DNA of 64,000 nt, taken from NCBI RefSeq assembly GCF_938015785.1, contig NZ_CALLWC010000065.1, positions 82,368 to 146,367 of the forward strand. Direction: 5' to 3'. The number at the start of each line of letters is the position of its first letter. The first letter of the stretch is position 1. This DNA comes from an uncultured Campylobacter sp. (GTDB taxonomy: Bacteria > Campylobacterota > Campylobacteria > Campylobacterales > Campylobacteraceae). Below the pieces are notes generated by a model. It did not search any database and was not told the origin of the DNA. It saw only the letters and a program-made list of their open reading frames with translations. A program made the translations under genes and the position numbers. Shown here in pieces: positions 45,453 through 53,835 of this stretch.

Positions 45453-45843
45453 ACTCATCTGCGGCGAGGATGAAATTTCGCGCCTCGTGCAAGCGCTGCC
45501 AAAAAGCGGCATAATATTGCTAATCGGCGATCTTGCCAGCGGCAAAACGACGCTTGCGCGCGCGATCGTGCGGGCGCACGGGCTAGACGAGCACGTGAGT
45601 TCACCTACGTTTTCGATCATGCAAAACTACGGCGAAATTTATCATTACGACATCTATAGCGGCGGCTGTGAGGGGATTTTAAAAAACGGGCTATTTGAAA
45701 ATTTATTTGAAGAGGGGCTTCATCTGATCGAATGGGCGGATGAAAATTTGATAAATTTACTTAAAAAATATGAGCTTGATTTTTGCGTAGTGAGGATCAC
45801 GCCGCACGCGCAAGGGCGAAAATACGAGGTAAGCTATGCATAA
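45436..45843 (+). CDS. tsaE: TsaE, ATPase for tRNA t6A modification
   Basis: A 135-residue P-loop protein with Walker [10 protein letters not shown] (31-39) and the switch-like [11 protein letters not shown] and HLIEWADE segments. It works with TsaD/TsaB in making N6-threonylcarbamoyl-adenosine at position 37 of ANN-decoding tRNAs. It overlaps the S4 gene upstream and lptB downstream (8 nt), so the three genes form an operon. Confidence 0.95.
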   Translation: MSKSFELICGEDEISRLVQALPKSGIILLIGDLASGKTTLARAIVRAHGLDEHVSSPTFSIMQNYGEIYHYDIYSGGCEGILKNGLFENLFEEGLHLIEWADENLINLLKKYELDFCVVRITPHAQGRKYEVSYA

Positions 45844-46558
45844 ACTGGAAGTCAGGAGTCTAAAAAAAACCATAAAAGGCACGCCGATCATCAAAGGAAT
45901 CTCGCTAGAACTTTACAATGGCGAGATCGTGGGGCTGTTGGGTCCCAACGGCGCGGGCAAAACCACGACGTTTTATATGATCTGCGGGCTGATAAGCGCT
46001 AGCGGTGGCGATATCTTGCTTAATGAGAGCAGCATCGCAAAGGTTCCGCTTCATAAGCGCGCCAAGCTCGGCATCGGCTACCTACCACAAGAAAGCAGCA
46101 TCTTTAAGGAGCTCAGCGTTGAGGAAAATTTAATGCTCGCCGCGGAGATTACCTATAAAAATAAAGCCGAAGCCTCACGTAAGGTCGATGAGATGCTAAA
46201 TCTGCTCAACATCGAGCCGATCAGATTGCGCAAAGGCGTGAGCCTAAGTGGCGGCGAGCGCAGGCGCTGCGAAATCGCGCGAAGCCTGATGATAACGCCA
46301 AAATTTCTGCTTTTGGACGAGCCGTTCGCGGGCGTCGATCCTATCGCCGTTAGCGACATCCAAAGTATCGTGCGAGACCTAAAAAAGCTCGGCATCGGCG
46401 TGCTCATCACCGATCACAACGTCCGCGAGACGCTTGCGATCTGCGACCGCGCCTACGTCATCAAAGACGGCGAGCTGTTCGCAGGCGGCACCGCAAAAGA
46501 GATAGCCAGCGATCCAAATGTCCGTAAATTCTACCTCGGCGAGGATTTTAGCATCTAA
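45836..46558 (+). CDS. lptB: LptB, ATPase of the LPS transport ABC complex
   Basis: A 240-residue ABC ATPase that drives extraction of LPS from the inner membrane with LptFG. Walker A is GPNGAGKT (36-43), signature LSGGERRR, Walker B FLLLDEPFAGVDP, and the H-loop ITDHNVRET; the ending YLGEDF is typical of LptB. In C. jejuni lptB is followed by rpoN; here it is followed by 759 bp without a gene, starting with a large hairpin. Confidence 0.95.
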   Translation: MHKLEVRSLKKTIKGTPIIKGISLELYNGEIVGLLGPNGAGKTTTFYMICGLISASGGDILLNESSIAKVPLHKRAKLGIGYLPQESSIFKELSVEENLMLAAEITYKNKAEASRKVDEMLNLLNIEPIRLRKGVSLSGGERRRCEIARSLMITPKFLLLDEPFAGVDPIAVSDIQSIVRDLKKLGIGVLITDHNVRETLAICDRAYVIKDGELFAGGTAKEIASDPNVRKFYLGEDFSI

Positions 46559-47317
46559 GCTGACCGGAGCGCTTTGGATTTTCACTTCCCGCTTCGGCGC
46601 GCGCGTTAATTTCTGCAATTTAAATTTTACGATTTAAAATTCAAGTGTACGGCTGCGATTAGTCGTGCACTTGAATTTCGCGTATTAAATTTTTGAAAAG
46701 TACCTAGGTTCGTTTTAAAATTTTTAAATTTCAAAGGGCGTTTTGTGCACTGCAAATTTTAAATAATTTTTGCGGCAGGTTCTCTTTTCGCGACCGCAAT
46801 TTATACCCGTGGTACATAAAATTTAAATCGCATTTTAATCACACTTTATTTAAATTAAATCAAATTTTAAAGCGGAGGCGTCTTTAAACGTAACGCTTTC
46901 ATCTGCGCATCAAAATCACGCCCACAATTTGCAAAAGAATATCTGCTCGTAGAATTAAAATTTTAAAGCAACTGCCTAAATAAATTACGTATGCGAAACT
47001 TGCGGTCCGCGCGATGTAGCTAAATTTTACAGCGTAATTCCGCGAGCGATGGCGTAAACCAAAGCGCACACAGACCTACTCGCTTCGGCTTCGACGCATC
47101 AAATTAAAAGCGACGCGCGAAGCAAGGCCTTCCGACCCGCTAGAATTTTGCCGATTAAGCCGCCTTGTTTAATTAAAATTACACTTTTATTTGCTCTGCG
47201 GGTTTAAATTTCGCTCATCTTAAAGCTTGCCGCGGAGTTTAAAATTTAACCCAGCGCCCGGCGTTTTCGGTTTAAATTTTAAAATTCTTAGAATTTTGGC
47301 GAGATCAAGGAGAGATT
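46559..47317. other. Gene-free region at the position where rpoN is expected
   Basis: A large inverted repeat stands near its start: AAATTCAAGTGTAC (46637-46650) and GTGCACTTGAATTT (46665-46678), one mismatch and a 14-nt loop, possibly ending the lptB transcript. The rest is AAATTT-rich with stop codons in all frames. I saw no remnant of a sigma-54 gene. The end holds the Shine-Dalgarno AGGAGAG of the next gene. Confidence 0.6.
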
Positions 47318-48136
47318 ATGAAAAAAGTTCTACTTTCGTGCGCCTTGGCGGGCGCGCTTTTTGGCCTAGAGATCGACGGATTTAGCGCACCTAGTGGTTC
47401 GCTCATTACCGATGACGCTTTTTATATCGCAAATCGCGGCAAAAACGAAGATTCGCTAGGCAGAAGCGGCTTTATAAGCAGGATCGTGAAAAATTCCAAC
47501 GTCGTTGAGACGAATTTTATAGACGATCTGGTAAATCCGGGAGGAATGGCGCAGATCGCGGGCGTGCTCTACGTGTGCGATCTGGATGCGATCAGAGGCT
47601 TTAGCAAAGGTCAGGAGGTTTTCAATCTAAAAATCGAAGGAGCGCAGGTCTTAAACGACGTCGTAGCGCTCGGCAGCGAAGTTTTGCTCGCAAGCGATCC
47701 CGCGCGTGGGAGGATCTGGCGCATCGACCTGCTCTCGCGCACCGCGGATGAGTTCGTACGCATCGATCCATCGCTAGGCAGCCCAAACGGACTTTTGGCT
47801 AAAGGCGATAAGCTTCTGATCACCACCTTCGATCTTAGCGGAAAGGTCCCGGGGCGCGTGCTAAGCATGGATCTAAAATCTCGCGAAATTTCGATCTTTG
47901 CCGATATGAAAGGGGTTTTCTACGGCATAGCGCGCGGAAAAAACGGCGAAATTTTAGTTAGCGACTGGGGCGAGGACCTTTTAAGCGGTAAAATTTGGCG
48001 TATCGATGCGAACGGACAGATACGCAAAATAAACCTCGGCGCGATGCAAAGACCTGCGGACATCTCAAGCGACGGCAAGGTTTTATTGATCCCAAAATCG
48101 CTGGAAAACAAAGTCGAGCTAATAAATTTGCCCTGA
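47318..48136 (+). CDS. Exported SMP-30/NHL-like beta-propeller protein
   Basis: A 272-residue protein with a signal peptide (about residues 1-16, CALAGALFG). The mature part has repeating blade motifs (GGMAQIAGVLYVCDLDAIRGF, VALGSEVLLASDPARGRIWRID, GSPNGLLAKGDKLLITTF, ISSDGKVLLIPK), like six-bladed SMP-30/gluconolactonase or NHL propellers. It may act as a periplasmic lactonase or binding protein; the substrate is unknown. It has a strong AGGAGAG site and stands alone, with a perfect 18-nt palindrome behind it. Confidence 0.7.
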   Translation: MKKVLLSCALAGALFGLEIDGFSAPSGSLITDDAFYIANRGKNEDSLGRSGFISRIVKNSNVVETNFIDDLVNPGGMAQIAGVLYVCDLDAIRGFSKGQEVFNLKIEGAQVLNDVVALGSEVLLASDPARGRIWRIDLLSRTADEFVRIDPSLGSPNGLLAKGDKLLITTFDLSGKVPGRVLSMDLKSREISIFADMKGVFYGIARGKNGEILVSDWGEDLLSGKIWRIDANGQIRKINLGAMQRPADISSDGKVLLIPKSLENKVELINLP

Positions 48137-48583
48137 ATAAGCCGTTTTCTTTTTACTCCGCCGCTTAAGCGGCGGTATCTGCTAGAGAATCGAAGCTAGT
48201 TTCTACAGTGCCGAAACCAATCGTCCTTTTTCGCGCACTCAAGAGCCAAGTACGCCCAAAAGTCGCGTGTGTCGTCTTGCAATATGCAAATGCCGAGCCT
48301 GCCGTAAAATTTGCAAATCCATCTGCCCTCATTTTAAATTCCATCGCCTTAAATTTCCTCGCCGCGGATATTTTCGCAGGCCGAGCGGCGCTAATTTCAG
48401 CGTGAGCTTGGACGCCGAGGCGTGCTTTTAACATACCGCGTCGTATCTGCGCGCGACCGAATTCTACGCGGCGGCATGATCTCGGCTACTGCGCGCTGTC
48501 GCTGTACGGGCGCGGAGCTTACGATTATATGCGGCGCGTACGCCTAGGCTGCTCCTGGGCCCTCGCGCGCAGAACCTGCCTCT
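48137..48583. other. Intergenic region with a GC-rich palindrome
   Basis: A perfect 18-nt palindrome, CCGCCGCTTAAGCGGCGG (48158-48175), follows the propeller gene and may end transcripts from both sides, although no U-tract follows. The remaining 400 bp have no supportable gene; short frames are AAATTT or CGC-rich by-products. Confidence 0.55.
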
Positions 48584-48714
48584 TTATGCGCCTTCCCACA
48601 CGGCGGGAGCGTCAAGCTCTGTGGATGAGTTTAAAATTTCATAACTTACCCCTCTACGCGCCCCTCCCACACAGCGGGGGCGTCAAGCTCTACATATGAG
48701 GTTAAAATTTCATA
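48584..48714. repeat. Duplicated 3' end of bpt
   Basis: The last 69 bp of bpt (48646-48714) have a diverged second copy directly after the stop codon (48584-48643, minus strand). The real end reads YEILTSYVELDAPAVWEG plus RVEG; the copy reads YEILNSSTELDAPAVWEG plus A and a stop. The copy is in a different frame from the gene, separated from the stop by two bases. Confidence 0.9.
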
Positions 48715-49380
48715 CGGCTCGTAGCTAAATTTATACGCCAGGCTCGGGCATTGCTTCACCGCGTAGCCCAGATAGATCCAGCGTAGCCCCAGATCTTGGG
48801 CGAACTCGATCTGTTTTAAAAGCGAAAATTTACCCAGACTTAGATGCGGCAGATACGGATCGTAGTAGCAATACACCGAGCTAATGCCGTCATCCACGAT
48901 ATCGATAAGATCGACGCAGATAAGCCGCCCGTCCTCGCCGTAGTAAGAAATTTCTTTGCCGAAGTCTCCGTGGCCCTGGACGTAAATTTCATCATACCGC
49001 TCAAAATCGATCTCTTGCAGAGGCCAGCCCTTTTTTAGACGCATGTAGTCGTGATAGAGCGCAAAAAGTTCCAAACGCGCATCGTTTAAAAGCGGGCGAG
49101 GTTGCCACGCATAGGCGGTCGTGCGATTATTTTTATAGACGCGGCGGTGCGATCTGCTAAATTTAAATTTTGAAGCATCGATGCGTAGGCTTTTGCACTC
49201 CGCACAGGCTGCGCAAATGGGCTTTTGGAAGTACCTGCCGAAGCGGCGGTAGCCGTGCTGCACTAAGCTTGAATTATATTCAAAGTCGCAGCCTTTTACG
49301 TAGAGATACTCGCTGCGCGCGGCTCTGCCGTCCAGATAGGGGCAGGCAAAATCCAGCGTGCAAAATGGAATTTCAGTCAT
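48646..49380 (-). CDS. bpt: Aspartate/glutamate leucyltransferase (N-end rule)
   Basis: A 244-residue enzyme that transfers leucine from Leu-tRNA to N-terminal Asp or Glu, marking proteins for ClpS/ClpAP degradation. The N-terminal cysteine motif (CPYLDGRAARSEY), the CAACAECKSLRID segment and the GNAT-like core (SVYCYYDPYLPHLSLGKFSLL, RWIYLGYAVKQCPSLAYK) are diagnostic. A diverged copy of its 3' end lies directly downstream. It overlaps the small gene upstream by 8 nt, in a bpt-small-pycA order also known in C. jejuni. Confidence 0.93.
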   Translation of the reverse strand: MTEIPFCTLDFACPYLDGRAARSEYLYVKGCDFEYNSSLVQHGYRRFGRYFQKPICAACAECKSLRIDASKFKFSRSHRRVYKNNRTTAYAWQPRPLLNDARLELFALYHDYMRLKKGWPLQEIDFERYDEIYVQGHGDFGKEISYYGEDGRLICVDLIDIVDDGISSVYCYYDPYLPHLSLGKFSLLKQIEFAQDLGLRWIYLGYAVKQCPSLAYKFSYEPYEILTSYVELDAPAVWEGRVEG

Positions 49381-49654
49381 TCAGCTTTTTGATATTTGCC
49401 GCGTCCACGTATTTTAAAAACTCGTCTTTGAGGCGCTTTTCGCGTGCGGCGATGCTCTCTTTGGCTACGTCGAATTCCTCCGCGACGCCGTCTAAGCCGC
49501 CCCCGCTTTGCAGGCTTAAATCATCATCTCTGAAAATATCTTTAAACTCGTCGCGATTAGGATTGAGCTTTTTAGGCTTTTTGAGCGCAGAGCTCGTCGC
49601 CTTGTCCTTAAGCATATCCTTTTTTATATCTTTTAGGCTATCTAAAAAATCCAT
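49373..49654 (-). CDS. Small conserved cytosolic protein between bpt and pycA
   Basis: A 93-residue charged helical protein (27 % or so Lys/Asp/Glu by eye), without signal peptide or membrane helix. It ends KYVDAANIKKLND. I recognise no domain. A similar small gene occupies the same place in C. jejuni (between bpt and pycA), so it is probably real and conserved in the genus. It follows pycA after 9 bp and overlaps bpt by 8 nt. Confidence 0.75.
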   Translation of the reverse strand: MDFLDSLKDIKKDMLKDKATSSALKKPKKLNPNRDEFKDIFRDDDLSLQSGGGLDGVAEEFDVAKESIAAREKRLKDEFLKYVDAANIKKLND

Positions 49655-49663
49655 AACTCTTTC

Positions 49664-51097
49664 CTAAATCCGCGCCGATTTGCGCATCGCAGCGGCGATA
49701 GCGGCGACCGCTTCGTTTTTACCGGGCTGCATATCGTCGATGGTGTTTTCTAAAATTTTAGCTAAATTTTTCTCGACGTAGCTAGTGTCGAAAAAGCCGA
49801 GCCGAAACTCGCGCGACTTGCTGATGCTAAGCAGAAACGGAATGATCGTACGCACCCCCTCGATGCGAAACTCTTTCAGCGCGCGCTCGAGCTTATTGAC
49901 GGCTAGATCGTAGTCGGTGGTCTTGATGATAAGCTTGGCTAGAAGCGAGTCGTAAAACGGCGGAATTTTATAGTCTTTATAGATGTGGCTATCGACGCGC
50001 ACGGAGGGACCTAGTGCAGGATAATAATCGCTAACGGTGCCGGGAACCGGGGTGAAATTTTTCCAGACGTTTTCGGAGGTAATACGCGCCTCGATCGCAT
50101 AGCCGTGCGGCTTAATATCGCTTTGTTCAAGCTCTAAAATTTCGCCGTTTGCGATGCGGATCTGGCGCACGACAAGATCGACGCCCGTAACTTCCTCGGT
50201 GATGCCGTGCTCGACCTGGATACGGGTATTCATCTCCATAAAATAAAAATTGTTGTAATCATCGAGTAGGAATTCCACCGTGCCGACATTGGTATAATTC
50301 ACCGCTTTTGCTGCGGCTACCGCGGTCGTACCCATCGTTTTACGTAGATGCTCGCTTATCGAAGGGCACGGCGCAATCTCGATAATCTTTTGATGGCGGC
50401 GCTGGATCGAGCAATCGCGCTCGCAAAGGTGAATGATGTTGCCGTAATTATCGCCGATGATCTGAAACTCGATATGGCGCGGTTTGACGACGAGTTTTTC
50501 CATAAAAATTTCATCGTTGTTAAAAAATGTTTTCGCCTCCCTCGTGCACGAATCGTAGGCGCTCTGCATATCCTTCTCGTCCCACACCTCGCGGATACCA
50601 CGTCCGCCGCCGCCGCCGCTAGCTTTTAAAATCACGGGGTAGCCGATCTCGCGCGCATATTTTTTGATCGTATCCATGCTCTCGTGATTGAGCTTTTCGG
50701 TGCCCGGCACGATCGGAATGCCATTTTTGCGCATCAAATAGCGAGCGATGTTTTTGTTGCCCATTTTTCGGATAACGTCGGGCTTTGGGCCGATAAAAAT
50801 AATGCCCGCGTCCTCGACCTCTCTTGCAAAGTCAAAATTCTCGCTCAAAAAGCCGTATCCCGGATGTATCGCATCAGCACCGCACTCTTTGGCGACTTCG
50901 ACGATCTTTTTGGCATCCAGATAGCCTTTTAGCGCGTCCGCGCTTACTTCGTAGGCCTCATCGGCGATTTTTACGTGCAAGCAATCGATGTCGGGTTTGG
51001 TGTAGATCGCGACGCTTTTAATATGCAGATCTCTGCAGGCCCTAATGATGCGAACCGCGATCTCGCCGCGATTAGCAATAAGAATTTTACGTATCAT
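49664..51097 (-). CDS. pycA: Biotin carboxylase subunit (pyruvate carboxylase A, or AccC)
   Basis: A 477-residue ATP-grasp enzyme that carboxylates biotin. Motifs: KILIANRGEIAVRIIRACRD, HPGYGFLSEN, the glycine-rich ATP loop KASGGGGGRGI, and EMNTRIQVEHGITEEVTG with the catalytic arginine/glutamate. The length (longer than the ~445 residues of AccC) and the neighbours match C. jejuni pycA, the biotin carboxylase part of two-subunit pyruvate carboxylase that makes oxaloacetate. AccC for fatty-acid synthesis is the alternative; the partner subunit is not in the window. Confidence 0.8.
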   Translation of the reverse strand: MIRKILIANRGEIAVRIIRACRDLHIKSVAIYTKPDIDCLHVKIADEAYEVSADALKGYLDAKKIVEVAKECGADAIHPGYGFLSENFDFAREVEDAGIIFIGPKPDVIRKMGNKNIARYLMRKNGIPIVPGTEKLNHESMDTIKKYAREIGYPVILKASGGGGGRGIREVWDEKDMQSAYDSCTREAKTFFNNDEIFMEKLVVKPRHIEFQIIGDNYGNIIHLCERDCSIQRRHQKIIEIAPCPSISEHLRKTMGTTAVAAAKAVNYTNVGTVEFLLDDYNNFYFMEMNTRIQVEHGITEEVTGVDLVVRQIRIANGEILELEQSDIKPHGYAIEARITSENVWKNFTPVPGTVSDYYPALGPSVRVDSHIYKDYKIPPFYDSLLAKLIIKTTDYDLAVNKLERALKEFRIEGVRTIIPFLLSISKSREFRLGFFDTSYVEKNLAKILENTIDDMQPGKNEAVAAIAAAMRKSARI

Positions 51098-51212
51098 AAA
51101 TAATTGCCTCTTTTAAAAAAATACCGCGGTAATAATAGTATAAAAAATTTTATAGCAAGTTGAAATTTACAAAAGGCGGTTGAAATTACGGATAAAATTT
51201 AAAGAATATTTA

Positions 51213-51299
51213 TGGTGCCCGAGGTCGGAATCGAACCGACACGAGGTCGCCCTCGCCAGATTTTGAGTCTGGTGCGTCTACCAATTTCACCACTCGGGC
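51213..51299 (-). tRNA. tRNA-Leu (anticodon CAA)
   Basis: An 87-nt tRNA with encoded CCA. The acceptor stem GCCCGAG pairs with CTCGGGC, the anticodon stem-loop is CCAGA-CTCAAAA-TCTGG (anticodon CAA, reads UUG), the T arm has GGTTCGATTCC, and a long class II variable arm is present, as expected for leucine. It lies between the HU terminator and the pycA promoter region. Confidence 0.97.
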
Positions 51300-51330
51300 A
51301 TTTAAAAAGTTATGATTGCATAAATTTAAA

Positions 51331-51356
51331 AGAGAAAAGCCCCGAAGACGGGGCTT
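51331..51356 (-). terminator. Rho-independent terminator of the HU gene
   Basis: On the minus strand AAGCCCC pairs with GGGGCTT around a short GTCTTC loop, followed by a TTTTCTCTTTT tract. It lies 13 bp after the HU stop codon. Confidence 0.9.
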
Positions 51357-51368
51357 GGAGCAAGAAAA

Positions 51369-51665
51369 TTATTTTTTCTTCTTGCCTTTTGCAGCTGCAA
51401 CAGCCTCTTTTAGCTGTTTGCCGACTTTAAATTTTACTACTTTAGTAGCAGGAGATTTGTAAGTTCTGTTTGTGCCAGGAACTTTACCCTCGCGAGCTGC
51501 ACGCTCTGCGATGCCGAAAGATCCGAAGCCGATGAAGCTTATGTCATCACCTTTTACCAAAAGCTCTTTGATAGCCTCAAGTGCAGAATCTACTACCTTA
51601 ACGGTATCTTTTTTAGAAAGACCTGCCTTATCGGCAACTACTTGGATAAAATCAGCTTTTTTCAT
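51369..51665 (-). CDS. hup: DNA-binding protein HU
   Basis: A 98-residue histone-like protein that bends and compacts DNA. Typical parts: MKKADFIQVVADKAGLSKKDT, the core FIGFGSFGIAERAAREGKVPGT, and the C-terminal VVKFKVGKQLKEAV with a short lysine tail. It has the normal length and one copy in the window. Its own terminator follows; the promoter region contains AT-rich -10-like sequence. The strong codon bias suggests high expression. Confidence 0.96.
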   Translation of the reverse strand: MKKADFIQVVADKAGLSKKDTVKVVDSALEAIKELLVKGDDISFIGFGSFGIAERAAREGKVPGTNRTYKSPATKVVKFKVGKQLKEAVAAAKGKKKK

Positions 51666-51992
51666 GCTAATCCTTTAAAATAAAGTGGTTTGGGCGGTAT
51701 TCTACAATAGTTTCGCAAAAAATACAATAGTTTTTTAAGAAAAAAACGCAAAAATCGGCAAAATTTAGCCGAATTTAGCCCAAATTCGTCAATTTTTCAG
51801 ATTTTGCTTCTTGGAATTTCAAAATTTCGCCATATTTTTGGGGTCGATTTTTGAAATTTTGCCCAATTTCAAAAAAAATTCAAAATTTCTCCCCGCCGCG
51901 CCTCATTTTTATAAAATTTCTCCCCAGCCTGCCGCTTTAAAATATATAAACTATATTTTGTTATAATCCGCGCAAAATTTCAAAGGTTTTTT
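51666..51992 (+). promoter_or_regulatory. Divergent promoter region of HU and the response regulator
   Basis: An AT-rich spacer between divergent genes. For the plus-strand regulator an extended -10, TGTTATAAT (TATAAT at 51962-51967), lies 25 bp before the ATG, giving a leader of about 20 nt with AAAGG as Shine-Dalgarno. The rest contains AAATTT words and A/T tracts with a period near 10-11 bp, as is common upstream of Campylobacter promoters. No small gene is seen. Confidence 0.55.
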
Positions 51993-52670
51993 ATGACTAA
52001 AATTTTAATGATAGAAGACGATTTAGAACTCGCCGAAATTTTAAGCGAATATCTGCAACAATACGATATCGATATCACCGTCGCGGACGATCCGTTTTTG
52101 GGGCTTTCCAAGCTAAATTTAGAAAATTTCAACCTCGTGATTTTAGACCTCACGCTTCCTGGGATGGACGGGCTTGAGGTCTGCAAAGAGATCCGCAAAA
52201 ACACCGATATACCGATCATAATCTCAAGCGCCCGCCACGATCTGACCGATAAGATCAACGCTTTTGACTTCGGCGCGGACGATTATCTGCCAAAGCCTTA
52301 TAATCCGCAAGAGCTTTTAGCGCGCATCAAACGCCACATCGAGCGCTACGACATAAACTCGCTTCAGCGCGCCGCTAAGCCCAAAAAAGACCTCGAAGTG
52401 GATGATTTCCGCCACGTCATCAGCTTCAAAGGACAGCCCCTGTCGCTCACCATCGCCGAATACGACGTACTTTCGTATCTCATCAAAAAGGAAGGCGGCG
52501 CGATCACCCGCGAGGAGCTCATCTACAACTGTAGCTCCATAAGCGAGGAATCCTCGAGCAAAAGCATCGACGTCATCATCGGTCGCATCCGTCTAAAGCT
52601 CGGCGAAACGTCTAAGGCGCCTAGCTACATCCACGCTATCCGCGGCGTAGGATACAAGCTGATACAGTAA
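51993..52670 (+). CDS. OmpR/PhoB-family response regulator without an adjacent kinase
   Basis: A 225-residue two-domain regulator. The receiver has the acidic pair (Glu8-Asp9-Asp10 region), the phospho-accepting aspartate in VILDLTLPG (Asp52), a switch serine in IIISSARHD and the lysine in YLPKPY. The DNA-binding winged helix spans about residues 130-223 (SSSKSIDVIIGRIRLKLG, IRGVGYKLI). No histidine kinase is next to it, although close relatives in Campylobacter (RacR and CprR types) are paired with one. The next gene is an ABC permease. The ligand and targets are not predictable. Confidence 0.9.
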   Translation: MTKILMIEDDLELAEILSEYLQQYDIDITVADDPFLGLSKLNLENFNLVILDLTLPGMDGLEVCKEIRKNTDIPIIISSARHDLTDKINAFDFGADDYLPKPYNPQELLARIKRHIERYDINSLQRAAKPKKDLEVDDFRHVISFKGQPLSLTIAEYDVLSYLIKKEGGAITREELIYNCSSISEESSSKSIDVIIGRIRLKLGETSKAPSYIHAIRGVGYKLIQ

Positions 52671-52757
52671 GCGGGCCTGCGTACGCCGTCAATTTTAAAA
52701 TTTAAAATGGTGAAAAGCCCAATATAGCGCAAACGGACGCAAAATGAAAGGATAAAT

Positions 52758-53432
52758 ATGATAGAGTGGATACAAAAATTTTTTAGCGGAGCGATACCGA
52801 AGCTGCTGCTAAATGCGACGCTAGAGACGCTGTATATGACCTTCGTAAGCACGGCTTTGGCGTTTATTTTAGGGCTCGTACTTGCGATCGTGCTTATCCT
52901 TACGCGTCGCGGCGGGCTTTGCGAAAACCGCATCATCTACGCCGTGCTGGACGTCGCGATAAACACGCTGCGAAGCTTTCCGTTTATAATTTTACTGATC
53001 GTGCTCTTTCCGCTTACGAAGCTTCTTGTCGGTGCGAGTATCGGCACCACCGCGGCGATCGTGCCGCTTACTATCGGCTCGGCGCCCTTCATCGCGCGGC
53101 TCATCGAAAGCGCGCTGCTGGAGGTCGATAGCGGCGTGATCGAGGCGGCGAAGAGCTTCGGCGCGAGCAAGACGCAGATCATCTTTCGCGTGATGTTCGT
53201 CGAGGCGCTGCCTAGCATCATCGGCGCGATTACGCTCACGCTCATCGTCATCATCGGATTTACGGCGATGGCGGGCACGGTCGGCGGCGGCGGGCTCGGC
53301 GACGTGGCGATCCGCTACGGCTTTCAGCGCTTCCGCCCCGATATAATGGCATACACAGTCGTGATCCTGATCGTGCTCGTGCAGATAATCCAAAGCATCG
53401 GAAATTTACTCTATAAAATTACGAAAAAGTAG
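52758..53432 (+). CDS. metI: MetI-type methionine ABC transporter permease, apparently orphan
   Basis: A 224-residue permease with five to six membrane helices and the EAA-type loop VIEAAKSFGASKTQIIFRVM that docks with the ATPase. Diagnostic MetI segments are LNATLETLYMTFVST, INTLRSFPFIILLIVLFPLTK and GTVGGGGLGDVAIRYGFQRF. The family imports D/L-methionine or relatives with MetN (ATPase) and MetQ (binding protein), but neither gene is nearby; it is flanked by a response regulator and 400 bp of empty DNA. A good AAAGGAT site precedes the ATG. Confidence 0.88.
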   Translation: MIEWIQKFFSGAIPKLLLNATLETLYMTFVSTALAFILGLVLAIVLILTRRGGLCENRIIYAVLDVAINTLRSFPFIILLIVLFPLTKLLVGASIGTTAAIVPLTIGSAPFIARLIESALLEVDSGVIEAAKSFGASKTQIIFRVMFVEALPSIIGAITLTLIVIIGFTAMAGTVGGGGLGDVAIRYGFQRFRPDIMAYTVVILIVLVQIIQSIGNLLYKITKK

Positions 53433-53835
53433 GGGTTTAGACGGGGCCTCTTGCTATCGCGAAAAGTAAATGTACGAGCAATGACGCATACCGCAAGCGG
53501 TATTTGACTGCGCCCAAGCTTTGTCTTTTTGTGTTCGTATCTGGCTATTCGGCTATTCGTACTCTTGCTTGCATTGAAATTCTACGCTTAGCTTCGGCAT
53601 CCATTCTCCGTGTTCGTAGCGGCAGAGTAAAAATTTTGATTTAAAATTTAACTGTAATCGTTCGGTAAAAATTTAAAGAATTTCGAGCATATAAAATACA
53701 CAGAGGTGGGCTTGCCTTAGTATTTCTCGCCGGGCGGTTTGAAATTTCAGGCGGGTTTGGGGCGGCGCATAAATTTACGCTAAAATTTAACGAAAATCGG
53801 TGCGATCTGCTCGCAAAATTTTAAAAAGGATAGTT
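53433..53835. other. Gene-free spacer with a hairpin
   Basis: ATACCGC-AA-GCGGTAT (53488-53503) is a perfect inverted repeat that may end the metI transcript. The rest holds AAATTT words and no supportable gene; the end carries the Shine-Dalgarno AAAAGGA of the methyltransferase. Confidence 0.5.

Noticed and set aside
48137..48714. Integrated element at the bpt 3' end
   Set aside because: The 3'-end duplication suggests one, but no integrase, transposase or second boundary is visible in the adjoining DNA.
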